From Methylococcaceae bacterium (GTDB taxonomy: Bacteria; Pseudomonadota; Gammaproteobacteria; Methylococcales; Methylomonadaceae): DNA of 38,975 nucleotides. The stretch is taken from contig JAGXGJ010000122.1 in NCBI GenBank assembly GCA_024636875.1, positions 1 through 38,975 of the forward strand, given 5' to 3'. A program made the position numbers and the translations under genes. The notes under the pieces were generated by a model. It was not told the DNA's origin, did no database searches, and worked only from the letters and a program-made list of their open reading frames with translations. Below, in pieces: positions 25,821-34,321 of the stretch. Each line of letters begins with the position of its first letter. Position 1 is the first letter of the stretch.

Positions 25821-28582
25821 CAGAAATCAGCCGCACAGCTTTGTTTGGCAAACTCAATAACCTGGCTTATAAAGGCATAGAAAGCGCCACCGTGTTTTGT
25901 AAAATGCGGGGTAATCCTTATGTCGAATTGGTACATTGGTTACACCAGATACTCCAGTTACAGGATTCTGATCTGCTCCGCATCATCAAAAAATTTGAAC
26001 TCAATCCTTCCCATTTAGCGCGTGATTTTACCGAGGCTTTGGATCGCCTGCCGGCCGGTTCCACTTCGATTTCAGATCTTTCAGCCCATGTTGAGCAGGC
26101 CGTTGAGCAAGGTTGGCTATATGCCAGTCTTAAATATGCAAGCAGCCAGGTTCGAACCGGTCACTTGATAGCCGGTATCGTTAAAACCTCCGACCTTCGA
26201 AACTCCTTGTGCGCCATTTCCAGTCAGTTCAAAAAAATCAATGCCGATACGCTGCTGGAGGAATTTTCCTCGATTGTTTCCGGTTCTCCAGAAGATGTAT
26301 TACCAGCACACGACGGCTCCAGACTGGCTGGTACGGCGGCGCCCGGTGAATATTCGGGAGCGATGCCGCCTGCGCAGCTGGGTAAACAAAAGGCCTTGCA
26401 GCAATTTTCTGTTGATCTGACTGAAGCTGCCCGCAAAGGCGAACTGGATCCCATTGTCGGGCGGGATGAAGAAATCAGGCAGGTTATTGATATTCTGATG
26501 CGCCGTAGACAAAACAACCCTATCCTGACGGGCGAGGCTGGCGTAGGAAAAACGGCTGTGGTCGAAGGTTTTGCCTTGCGCATCGCCGCAGGAGAAGTTC
26601 CGCCGCCGCTATTGAATGTGACTATTCGCACCCTGGATTTAGGCCTGTTGCAGGCAGGCGCCAGTATGAAAGGTGAATTTGAAAATCGGCTGCGCCAAGT
26701 CATTGAGGAAGTTCAAGCTTCAGAAAAACCGATTATTTTATTTATTGATGAGGCTCATACTCTAATAGGCGCTGGCGGCGCTGCGGGAACCGGTGATGCC
26801 GCCAATCTGCTTAAACCTGCATTGGCTCGCGGAACCTTGCGGACTGTAGCGGCAACAACCTGGGCGGAATACAAGAAATATTTCGAAAAAGATCCGGCTT
26901 TGACCAGGCGTTTTCAGGTGGTGCAAATTGAAGAGCCTACAGAGGAAAAAGCGCTCCTGATGATGCGGGGCGTCGCATCAGTTATGGAAAAACATCACCA
27001 GGTATTATTGCTGGATGAAGCACTGGAAGATTCTGTGAAACTTGCTCACCGCTACATTCCTGATCGACAGTTACCGGATAAGTCCGTCAGCGTATTGGAT
27101 ACCGCTTGCGCCCGGGTTGCTATCAGTCAATATGCAGTTCCTGCAGAAGTTGATGACAGCCGCAGGCGAATCGAAGCGCTAACCGTCGAGTCAGCCATTA
27201 TTGATCGCGAAACAGCCGTCGGCATTGAAACCACGGCACGTAAAGAAAGCGTACAAACAAAACTGGCTGAAGAGCACGAACGATTAAACGAGCTGGAAAA
27301 TTGCTGGGAGGAAGAAAAAGGCCTGGTTAAAGAAATTCTTGATCTACGCGCCAAGTTACGCGGTGTTGTTAAAACAGTGGAAGGCACCGAAAGCAAATTG
27401 GAAAAGATTGCCGAAGGCGTTAGTGAAAGCATTAGAGTCGATATCATCCAAAAACCGGACAATGCCGGACCAGAACCTCTGGATGACAATAAGCGTATTG
27501 AATTATTGCAGCAACTCAAAGACTTGCAACGTCAGCTTAATGAACTTCAGGGTGAACGGCCGTTAATATTCCCCACCGTTGACAGTCAGGCCATCGCTTC
27601 TGTCGTTGCCGCTTGGACCGGCATTCCCGTTGGCAAGATGGTAAAAAATGAAATAGAAACGATACTCAAGCTGGGTGATACCTTGAATCAACGGGTTATC
27701 GGCCAACGTCATGCGCTCGATATGATAGCCAGGCGCGTACAAACCTCGCGAGCCAGTCTCGATAATCCAGGCAAGCCTATTGGTGTATTCATGCTATGTG
27801 GGCCTTCTGGCGTGGGCAAAACCGAAACCGGCCTTGCTCTGGCTGAAGCCCTCTACGGTGGCGAAGAAAACATCATCACCATTAACATGAGCGAATATCA
27901 AGAGGCTCATACTGTCTCGACGCTTAAAGGCTCGCCGCCAGGCTATGTCGGCTATGGTGAAGGTGGAATTCTCACTGAGGCAGTTCGGCGCAGACCCTAC
28001 AGCGTCATTTTACTGGATGAAGTGGAAAAAGCGCACCCGGATGTACATGAAATATTCTTCCAGGTCTTTGATAAAGGCTGGATGGAAGATGCCGAAGGGC
28101 GTTATATCAACTTCAAAAATACTATTATTCTCCTGACATCCAACGCCGGCACCGATTTAATCATGAATCTGTGCAAAGATCCTGAATTGATGCCTGACCC
28201 GGAAGGGATTGCCAAGGCTTTGCGTGAACCCTTACTGAAAATTTTCCCAGCTGCGCTGCTCGGCCGATTGGTGACGATACCTTATTACCCGTTAAGCGAT
28301 GAGATGCTTAAAGCAATTATCAAACTGCAACTGGGCCGTATCGAAAAAAGGATCAAGGAAAATCATGGCATACCATTTACTTATGATGAAGAAGTTGTTC
28401 AGTTGATTGTCAATCGTTGTACTGAGCTTGAAAGCGGGGCCAGGGTCGTTGATGCAATATTAACCAATACGGTATTACCGGTCATCAGTCAGGAGTTTTT
28501 AACCAGGATGATGACGGGAGAATCTTTATCAACTATTAGAATTTCGGTAAAAGATGGCGAATTTAATTATCAATTTGAATAA
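25817..28582 (+). CDS. clpV: T6SS sheath-recycling AAA+ ATPase ClpV (TssH)
   Basis: A 921-residue Hsp100-family ATPase that disassembles contracted TssBC sheaths. An N-terminal ClpN domain (about 1-165) is followed by a flexible linker, the first AAA+ module with Walker A G-E-A-G-V-G-K-T at 239-246 and Walker B L-F-I-D-E-A-H, a coiled-coil middle domain (about 445-575), and the second module with G-P-S-G-V-G-K-T at 662-669 and I-L-L-D-E-V-E-K. The N-D1-M-D2 architecture and length distinguish it from ClpB only subtly, but its place directly after tssG settles the assignment. It is the last gene of the tight core run. Confidence 0.97.
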   Translation: MTEISRTALFGKLNNLAYKGIESATVFCKMRGNPYVELVHWLHQILQLQDSDLLRIIKKFELNPSHLARDFTEALDRLPAGSTSISDLSAHVEQAVEQGWLYASLKYASSQVRTGHLIAGIVKTSDLRNSLCAISSQFKKINADTLLEEFSSIVSGSPEDVLPAHDGSRLAGTAAPGEYSGAMPPAQLGKQKALQQFSVDLTEAARKGELDPIVGRDEEIRQVIDILMRRRQNNPILTGEAGVGKTAVVEGFALRIAAGEVPPPLLNVTIRTLDLGLLQAGASMKGEFENRLRQVIEEVQASEKPIILFIDEAHTLIGAGGAAGTGDAANLLKPALARGTLRTVAATTWAEYKKYFEKDPALTRRFQVVQIEEPTEEKALLMMRGVASVMEKHHQVLLLDEALEDSVKLAHRYIPDRQLPDKSVSVLDTACARVAISQYAVPAEVDDSRRRIEALTVESAIIDRETAVGIETTARKESVQTKLAEEHERLNELENCWEEEKGLVKEILDLRAKLRGVVKTVEGTESKLEKIAEGVSESIRVDIIQKPDNAGPEPLDDNKRIELLQQLKDLQRQLNELQGERPLIFPTVDSQAIASVVAAWTGIPVGKMVKNEIETILKLGDTLNQRVIGQRHALDMIARRVQTSRASLDNPGKPIGVFMLCGPSGVGKTETGLALAEALYGGEENIITINMSEYQEAHTVSTLKGSPPGYVGYGEGGILTEAVRRRPYSVILLDEVEKAHPDVHEIFFQVFDKGWMEDAEGRYINFKNTIILLTSNAGTDLIMNLCKDPELMPDPEGIAKALREPLLKIFPAALLGRLVTIPYYPLSDEMLKAIIKLQLGRIEKRIKENHGIPFTYDEEVVQLIVNRCTELESGARVVDAILTNTVLPVISQEFLTRMMTGESLSTIRISVKDGEFNYQFE

Positions 28583-28603
28583 CGGAACAACAGGTGATTT
28601 AAT

Positions 28604-28747
28604 CAATGCTGTTAAGTTAAGAACTCGGTCCCTTCTCCCACCAGGAGAAGGTTAGGATGAGGGGATGCAAATAGTTGATTTTAAATCTCCTCACCCCTGC
28701 CCTCTCCATCAGGAGAGGGAGACTATCTTCTTAACTTAACGACATTG
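28604..28747. mobile_element. MITE-like element between clpV and vgrG
   Basis: The ends 28604-28623 and 28728-28747 are inverted repeats matching at 18 of 20 positions, with 13 inner bases (GTTAAGTTAAGAA) identical. Inside are two short palindromes, CCTTCTCC-caccA-GGAGAAGG and CCTCTCC-atca-GGAGAGG, and the half-elements are themselves roughly complementary, so the whole 144 bp could fold into a long hairpin. No coding capacity. The CCTCACCCC...CCCTCTCC core resembles the element at 5381-5491, but the ends differ. It could also act as a transcription terminator or attenuator between the core operon and the effector module. Confidence 0.65.
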
Positions 28748-28826
28748 GTGTTTTAATCAGGAGCCGCAGTGTTCTCATTGCGGAAAAATACAGCCCTATC
28801 TAACAACTATTTGATCAGGCTACTTT

Positions 28827-30836
28827 ATGTCAGTAACTCAGCAACACCGTGAAATAGAAATCATTACTCCGCTGGGGCCGGATGTTCTATTGCTGCGGGA
28901 TATGAACGTTACCGAAGAACTAGGGCGTCTTTATACGATTGACCTGGAATTAAACAGCACAGAACATATCCAATTTGAAGATTTGCTTGGTCAAAACGTA
29001 ACCATTCGTCTTGATAGAACAACAGGCAAACGTTTTTTTAACGGCTATGTAGGCAGCATTTCGCAGACTGTTGATCAAGGGCAATATGCGGTATATCAGG
29101 CTACCGTGCATCCCTGGTTGTGGTTTCTGACCCGAACGACAGATTGTCGAATATTTCAACAGCTGACTGTCCCGGATATTATCAAGCAAGTGTTTAGTGA
29201 TCTTGGTTTTACTGATTTTGAGGATAAGCTTTGCGGTACTTATCGAACCTGGGACTATTGCGTTCAATACCGTGAGACGGATTTTAATTTTGTCAGCCGT
29301 CTGATGGAGCAGGAGGGGATTTATTACTACTTTACCCATGAGGCAGACAAACACACGCTCAATTTGGCTGATGCCTATGGTTGCCATGAAACTATTTCCG
29401 GTTATCCTGAAATCCCTTATTACCCGCCAGATAAAGTAGCCGTCCGAGATGAAGAGTGCATCTCCAACTGGCATATTTCCAAACAATTACAACCAGGCAG
29501 TTATGTTCTTAACGAATATAATCCGTTGACCCCCAAAGCAGATTTAAAAACAAATTCCAACATTCAACCGGGACACAGCCGTTCGGAATACGAGGTTTAT
29601 GATTACCCGGGCGATTATACGGTCGCCGATGAGGGTAATAGTTACGCGCGTACACGGATTGAAGAGTTACATGCCCAATATGAGCAGGTTAACGGGCAGA
29701 GCATTGTTCGAGGCTTGCTATGCGGCGGCTTGTTTACCCTAAGCAATTTTCCTAGAGCCGATCAAAATCGCGAATATTTGGTAGTTTCGGTGAACCACAG
29801 CATTCACATTGATCCTTTTGAATCAGGGGATGGCGCCGGTGGCACTGTTTATAAAAACAGTTTTAATGTTATTGAAAGCAAGACCCCATTTCGCCCTATG
29901 CGCATAACGCCAAAACCTGTAGTTCAGGGACCACAAACAGCCGTAGTCGTCGGACCTAAAGGCGAGGAAATTTATACGGACGAACATGGCCGGGTAAAGC
30001 TCCAGTTCCACTGGGATCGTTACGGCAAAAAAGATGAAAACAGTTCATGCTGGATCAGAGTATCGCAAGTCCATGCGGGAAAAGGCTTTGGCGGTGTTGA
30101 TATTCCCCGAATCGGAGAGGAAGTCATCGTCTCGTTTGAGGAAGGCGATCCGGATCGGCCCATTGTCACTGGTCGGGTGTACAACGCGGATAACAAAGCC
30201 CCTAATGGGTTGCCAGCACAAAAAATGGTGAGTGGATTAAAATCCAATAGTACTCCAGGTGGCGGCGGCGATAATACCATCATGCTGGATGACACTAAAG
30301 GTAAAGAAGCAATTACTATCCACAGTCAGTATGATATGAATACAACGGTGGATCATGATCAAACCAACACGGTCAAAAATGACTTTACCGAAACTATTAC
30401 GAACAACGCAAAAATCGAAATTACTTCCGGAACTTATAGCCATGATGTGAAGGCGGGGACGGCAAGCTATCATGTGCAGTCTGCCTTAACAGAGAAATAT
30501 GATGCTACCCAAAGTACGACAGTGAAAGATGCTATTACAATAGCGTCAACAGGAGGGCCGATTTCGATTTCATCTGATTCTCAGCATGTTTATATAAATG
30601 CAGGGACAAGCATTCAACTACATGTTGGAGCAAGCATGATATGGATGGATAGCGGTGGCCAAATAAAAATAAGTGGTGTCAACGTTGCAATTAATGGTTC
30701 GGCTTCTGTAGCCATCAAAGGCCAAATAGTAAATTCTGAAGCTACTGCTCAACATCATACCAAGGGCGGAACTGTTGTTTCGGAAGGAGGCGCGAGTAAT
30801 TCGGTCATAGGCGGAGTAGTTTTGCTAAATCCATAG
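28827..30836 (+). CDS. vgrG: T6SS spike protein VgrG (TssI)
   Basis: A 669-residue spike protein. The N-terminal gp27-like region (about 1-370) includes R-F-F-N-G-Y-V, the long P-W-L-W-F-L-T-R-T-T-D-C-R-I-F-Q motif, Y-R-E-T-D-F-N-F-V-S-R-L-M-E-Q-E-G-I-Y-Y and H-R-S-like turns. The gp5 OB-fold starts near G376 with E-H-G-R-V-K-L-Q-F-H-W-D (386-397) and G-E-E-V-I-V-S-F-E-E-G-D-P-D-R-P. A threonine-rich beta-helical tail (about 490-669) carries the needle and ends without a recognisable enzymatic domain. A PAAR tip from the gene at 33506 should cap it. It lies 244 bp after clpV, with the MITE-like element in the gap. Confidence 0.96.
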   Translation: MSVTQQHREIEIITPLGPDVLLLRDMNVTEELGRLYTIDLELNSTEHIQFEDLLGQNVTIRLDRTTGKRFFNGYVGSISQTVDQGQYAVYQATVHPWLWFLTRTTDCRIFQQLTVPDIIKQVFSDLGFTDFEDKLCGTYRTWDYCVQYRETDFNFVSRLMEQEGIYYYFTHEADKHTLNLADAYGCHETISGYPEIPYYPPDKVAVRDEECISNWHISKQLQPGSYVLNEYNPLTPKADLKTNSNIQPGHSRSEYEVYDYPGDYTVADEGNSYARTRIEELHAQYEQVNGQSIVRGLLCGGLFTLSNFPRADQNREYLVVSVNHSIHIDPFESGDGAGGTVYKNSFNVIESKTPFRPMRITPKPVVQGPQTAVVVGPKGEEIYTDEHGRVKLQFHWDRYGKKDENSSCWIRVSQVHAGKGFGGVDIPRIGEEVIVSFEEGDPDRPIVTGRVYNADNKAPNGLPAQKMVSGLKSNSTPGGGGDNTIMLDDTKGKEAITIHSQYDMNTTVDHDQTNTVKNDFTETITNNAKIEITSGTYSHDVKAGTASYHVQSALTEKYDATQSTTVKDAITIASTGGPISISSDSQHVYINAGTSIQLHVGASMIWMDSGGQIKISGVNVAINGSASVAIKGQIVNSEATAQHHTKGGTVVSEGGASNSVIGGVVLLNP

Positions 30837-30846
30837 TGACATAACA

Positions 30847-31953
30847 ATGATTATGACGATTAATTCATATTTAGAAGTGTTTGAAGTAGTAAACGGGATG
30901 GATACAGAGAGAAAGACAATTTTCTCGGTGCTCCTAAAGCGGACTTATGATATTCAAAATAGTGGAGTTTTGGTTCGCTCAGGTCAAACTCTCCCGCTAC
31001 GAAAAATTGATGAATACTATGATGACGGTGCTCCAGATTGGGCGACAATCAAATTCGAAGCAGAGCTTGTGCCTTTTAAGCCCTATACGGACGTAATCGT
31101 GATAGGGAAGGCTTATGCTGATCAGGGTAATCCAATTCAACAAATGGACGTATCAGTATCCGTTGGCAGAAGGTCAAAAACAATTCGTGTAGTGGGTGAC
31201 CGGAAATGCCGCTACAACTCAGGTCAAAATCCATCATTCACTGATCCGGTTCCTTTTCAGGAAATGGAAATTCGATACGAACGGGCATTCGGAGGTAAAG
31301 ATGAAATCAGCGATCCGCAAACACCATTAGCTTACCCTCGTAATGACATGGGTACAGGGCTAATCTTAAAAAACGTGCGGAAACGTGTAGAGGGTTTACC
31401 TTTGCCAAATTTTGAAGATCTTGCCGATATGCTTACTCCTGATCGAATCATTCTTGAAGACCCCTATCGCTGGAATTCATTACCACTTCCCCAAGGCTTT
31501 GGATGGCTGCAGCGATCCTGGTATCCTCGATCTTCGTTTGTTGGCTCGATGCCTCCATATCTTGATCCCGATGAAGTCATGCGCGAAGAAACACTGGGGT
31601 TAGTACCACAAAGACAGGTCGCTTTATCGCGTCAGTTCAAATTGCCAAGCTACTATCCGTATTTTAACAATGGGGCTTCTACAGGGTTTATTTTTAAATC
31701 ACTGAGCGGCGCAGAGTCTATCAAACTTTCGGGCCTGACTCCGGCAGGTTATTTGGAATTTGACCTTCCTGGCGAAACACCAAGACTTATGATGGATATC
31801 AGTTTGGGTGAAAATGAACTTAAGCCCTTCCTGCACACAGTTTGCATCCGGCCGGGTGACATGCAAGTCGATCTTATTTGGAGAGGGGCACATCCTTATC
31901 CAGGTTTGGATTGGTTGCCACAAATGCAACGACTACATGCCGAGGTAGCCTAA
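30847..31953 (+). CDS. DUF2169-family T6SS adaptor (first copy)
   Basis: A 368-residue protein of the DUF2169 family. The clear marks are V-L-L-K-R-T-Y-D-I, F-E-A-E-L-V-P-F-K-P-Y-T-D-V-I-V-I-G-K-A-Y, G-D-R-K-C-R-Y and E-I-R-Y-E-R-A-F-G-G. DUF2169 proteins are found beside vgrG and effector genes; in Agrobacterium one (Atu3641) is required to load a PAAR-linked effector onto VgrG. No signal peptide or membrane segment, so it acts in the cytoplasm before firing. It starts 10 bp after vgrG and is followed by a paralogue after 2 bp. No good ribosome site is seen; ATG at 30853 is an alternative start. Confidence 0.9.
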   Translation: MIMTINSYLEVFEVVNGMDTERKTIFSVLLKRTYDIQNSGVLVRSGQTLPLRKIDEYYDDGAPDWATIKFEAELVPFKPYTDVIVIGKAYADQGNPIQQMDVSVSVGRRSKTIRVVGDRKCRYNSGQNPSFTDPVPFQEMEIRYERAFGGKDEISDPQTPLAYPRNDMGTGLILKNVRKRVEGLPLPNFEDLADMLTPDRIILEDPYRWNSLPLPQGFGWLQRSWYPRSSFVGSMPPYLDPDEVMREETLGLVPQRQVALSRQFKLPSYYPYFNNGASTGFIFKSLSGAESIKLSGLTPAGYLEFDLPGETPRLMMDISLGENELKPFLHTVCIRPGDMQVDLIWRGAHPYPGLDWLPQMQRLHAEVA

Positions 31954-31955
31954 CC

Positions 31956-33095
31956 ATGAACGCTATACTCAAACATACTCCAGATCAAAACGAAAATCTG
32001 GATCAAAATAAAGCAAGGCTTGTGCAAAAAGTTGTGCTTCCCGGCCAGACACCGGAAGGGCAACCAATCCTGAGCGTACTGATAAAGCGAACCTATACTA
32101 TTCATTTTGGTAAGGCGTGTGAACGGGCCGAACAAGATAAAAAACTGCATGCGGCTGATCTTTTCTATGGTGATCCTATGAATACCAGCGTTCAGTTTGA
32201 AAGCGATTTTGTTCCATTTAAACTTTCGACTGATGTGGTGCTTAATGGAAAAGCTTACGCTCCAGGCGGTAAACCGGCCATGCAAATAAGCGCTGGAGTG
32301 GCTGTCGGTGATAGCAAAAAACTTATTACAGTAACCGGAGATCGTATTTGTCACTTTTGTTCAGGGTCAATACCGATATTTGAAGAACCAAAACTCTTCA
32401 TAAAGATGGATCTGTGTTATGAACGTGCCTATGGTGGTGTAGATATTTACACCAATAAACGGATTCCGTTTCCTTACCTTCGCAATCCGCTGGGTTGTGG
32501 ATTTGCTATAAAAAATCTTGAGAAAACTGTTGAAGGACTAACGCTTCCTAATATCGAAGACCCGGAAGCCTTGCTTACCCCCGAACGGCTCTGTTGTGAG
32601 GAATTTACTGCATGGGAACAACAGCCTATGCCTGCGGGGCTGGGTTGGTTGCCTAAAACCTGGCTTCCTCGCGCAAACCTTGCTGGAATTATGCCTGGAG
32701 ACCGTGCAGTGGAACAAGAACTGAGACAGGCCTACACAAAACTTGTCCCCTTGGAACATCGGGAGCTCTATGCCAAGACCCAACTGCCTGATATGAACTT
32801 TCAGTTTTTTAACGGCGCTTCTTCCGGGCTTGCTTTCCCATTTTTAAAGGGTGACGAAATGATCAGGACTTTAAACCTGACACCGGAAGGCAAAAGCCTT
32901 TTTTATCTGCCTGGTGATACAGTGAAAATAGGTATGGATATCGGTTCCGGAATTGTAGAGCCTGAGGTCGTTATCCATACGGTCATGATTGATATGGAAG
33001 AAAAACAAATTGATATCGTATGGCGTGGCGCAGTGCCTTATCCGGGTTCAGACTGGCTACCGCAAATTAAAAAAATGGATGTTTTCATTGAATGA
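31956..33095 (+). CDS. DUF2169-family T6SS adaptor (second copy)
   Basis: A 379-residue paralogue of the preceding protein, sharing V-L-I-K-R-T-Y-T-I, F-E-S-D-F-V-P-F-K-L-S-T-D-V-V-L-N-G-K-A-Y, G-D-R-I-C and C-Y-E-R-A-Y-G-G, and the same ending (W-R-G-A-x-P-Y-P-G-x-D-W-L-P-Q). The two clearly differ over much of their length, so this is an old duplication. The frame is open further upstream to 31878 inside the first copy, but the ATG at 31956, 2 bp after that gene's stop, gives the natural N-terminus. The extra N-terminal 20 residues (rich in N, Q and D) are not in copy one. Probably an effector-loading adaptor. Confidence 0.9.
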   Translation: MNAILKHTPDQNENLDQNKARLVQKVVLPGQTPEGQPILSVLIKRTYTIHFGKACERAEQDKKLHAADLFYGDPMNTSVQFESDFVPFKLSTDVVLNGKAYAPGGKPAMQISAGVAVGDSKKLITVTGDRICHFCSGSIPIFEEPKLFIKMDLCYERAYGGVDIYTNKRIPFPYLRNPLGCGFAIKNLEKTVEGLTLPNIEDPEALLTPERLCCEEFTAWEQQPMPAGLGWLPKTWLPRANLAGIMPGDRAVEQELRQAYTKLVPLEHRELYAKTQLPDMNFQFFNGASSGLAFPFLKGDEMIRTLNLTPEGKSLFYLPGDTVKIGMDIGSGIVEPEVVIHTVMIDMEEKQIDIVWRGAVPYPGSDWLPQIKKMDVFIE

Positions 33096-33112
33096 GCAAG
33101 GGGAGTAATACG

Positions 33113-33493
33113 ATGTCTGTTTATGAACAAAATCCATTCATGTTTTACTTTTCAGTGGCTGCCATCGCTGCGATGGTACTTTTTATTAGCTATATGGCCG
33201 TTGATAGGCTAGGGCTGCGATCAGAAAATGAGACCGCCTTAGTCATCGGCAAACAGCATTATCGTGGTGGTGAAGCGCCGATTGTTAATATTGCCGCAGG
33301 CAGACCTTGGGTGCAAAGCCAATTACAGCCGGATATGTATTTATTATCGCTTAAATCGGACAATGAAGAACTAGGCGCTGGTGTGAGCCAGACAACATTC
33401 GATAATGTCAATCCGGGCGATACCGTAAATATTGTCAAACAGCGCCGACGACTAAGCGGTATTTCCGTAATAATAGATGTAACCCGAAAGTGA
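33113..33493 (+). CDS. Unrecognised single-pass membrane protein of the effector module
   Basis: A 126-residue protein I do not recognise. It has one N-terminal transmembrane segment (about 8-28), then a soluble domain of about 90 residues predicted as mostly beta: short strands separated by G-G, P-G-D and a basic Q-R-R-R turn, ending in a hydrophobic strand (I-S-V-I-I-D-V). Faint similarity in pattern to small DUF7489-type beta domains; low weight. The start at 33113 is chosen because AGGGGAG lies 7 nt upstream; the frame could also start at 33092, overlapping the DUF2169 stop as ATGA. It is locked between the adaptor and PAAR genes, so it probably belongs to the delivery module, perhaps as an inner-membrane loading or protection factor (inference). 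Confidence 0.85.
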   Translation: MSVYEQNPFMFYFSVAAIAAMVLFISYMAVDRLGLRSENETALVIGKQHYRGGEAPIVNIAAGRPWVQSQLQPDMYLLSLKSDNEELGAGVSQTTFDNVNPGDTVNIVKQRRRLSGISVIIDVTRK

Positions 33494-33505
33494 GGTAACA
33501 AGATC

Positions 33506-34309
33506 ATGGCAAACTGGCCTGCATCAAAAATGGGTGATATGGTTCTGGGACTGGATATCCACAAAGTGCTACTTCCAATTGCTCCCGTTCCTGTCCCGCC
33601 GCCTGTTCCTACGCCTCATCCTTATTTTGGGGTTATATATTTATGGTTAACGCCGAAATTTCCCACCATGAATGTTTTTATTAACGGTGTGCCGGCTGTC
33701 GCAACAGGCGCGATGGGGTATTCCTGCCATATTCCTTTTGGCGCACCGATACCGCCGTTTATGTTGAATATGGAATATTTTCGACGTCACCTGATGAATA
33801 TCCCCAAGCAGTTGGTGCTGGTGGCCTTAACTATGTTTGCCAATATGGCCATTGGCAAGATAGCAAGTGTTTTTGTTGATCCGAGTTCTGAAACGGGTAA
33901 ATTCGTGCAGGATGTGACAGGAACTACTCTTTCACAGCAGGGAGGTGTAACAACAGCAATCAAGGGAGGTCTTTCCGCCTATACCCAATGGCAAACCTGG
34001 GCAAAGCTCCTCATTCCGCCGTTACCCTTTCCAGGCGCTCAGGGTTCATCGGCTATTGGCAGCCCGAATGTACAGGTGAACGGCGGAGCGTTGGGTTTTG
34101 TAGCACCGTTGATGTCGGTTTCGTGCACTGAATTTATTTGGGTGCCCAATGCGGCGACTATCGGTTTTAGCAATGTGATGGTGGGGGTGAGCGTGGCCGC
34201 AATGGCTAAAGCCATTGCGGCGCATGCAGCACAGGCAGCAGTATCGCAGGCGGTATCCGCAGGTGTAGATCGATTTGGAAGAAAAAGCGGTAAATCTCCA
34301 TGCAGTTGA
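33506..34309 (+). CDS. Stand-alone PAAR-like spike-tip protein
   Basis: A 267-residue protein with PAAR-like segments at both ends. The N-terminal part has G-D-M-V-L-G-L-D-I-H-K-V, a proline-rich loop, H-P-Y-F-G, then N-V-F-I-N-G-V-P-A-V-A-T-G-A-M-G-Y-S-C-H-I-P, where the histidines and cysteine could bind the metal of a PAAR cone. A middle helical and hydrophobic region (about 92-175) separates it from a second partial PAAR-like stretch (G-S-P-N-V-Q-V-N-G-G, then N-A-A-T-I-G-F-S-N-V-M-V-G) near 190-235. PAAR proteins sharpen the VgrG tip and carry effectors. Here it precedes the Rhs gene by 12 bp, so the PAAR and Rhs parts that are fused in many effectors are split. Confidence 0.8.
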   Translation: MANWPASKMGDMVLGLDIHKVLLPIAPVPVPPPVPTPHPYFGVIYLWLTPKFPTMNVFINGVPAVATGAMGYSCHIPFGAPIPPFMLNMEYFRRHLMNIPKQLVLVALTMFANMAIGKIASVFVDPSSETGKFVQDVTGTTLSQQGGVTTAIKGGLSAYTQWQTWAKLLIPPLPFPGAQGSSAIGSPNVQVNGGALGFVAPLMSVSCTEFIWVPNAATIGFSNVMVGVSVAAMAKAIAAHAAQAAVSQAVSAGVDRFGRKSGKSPCS

Positions 34310-34321
34310 AAAGTTAAATAA

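Noticed and set aside
26224-26703. 159-codon minus-strand frame inside clpV
   Set aside because: Shadow frame opposite the first AAA+ module; serine/arginine-rich composition typical of antisense frames.
29281-29486. Minus-strand frame (to 28950) inside vgrG
   Set aside because: Antisense to conserved VgrG sequence, no family features.
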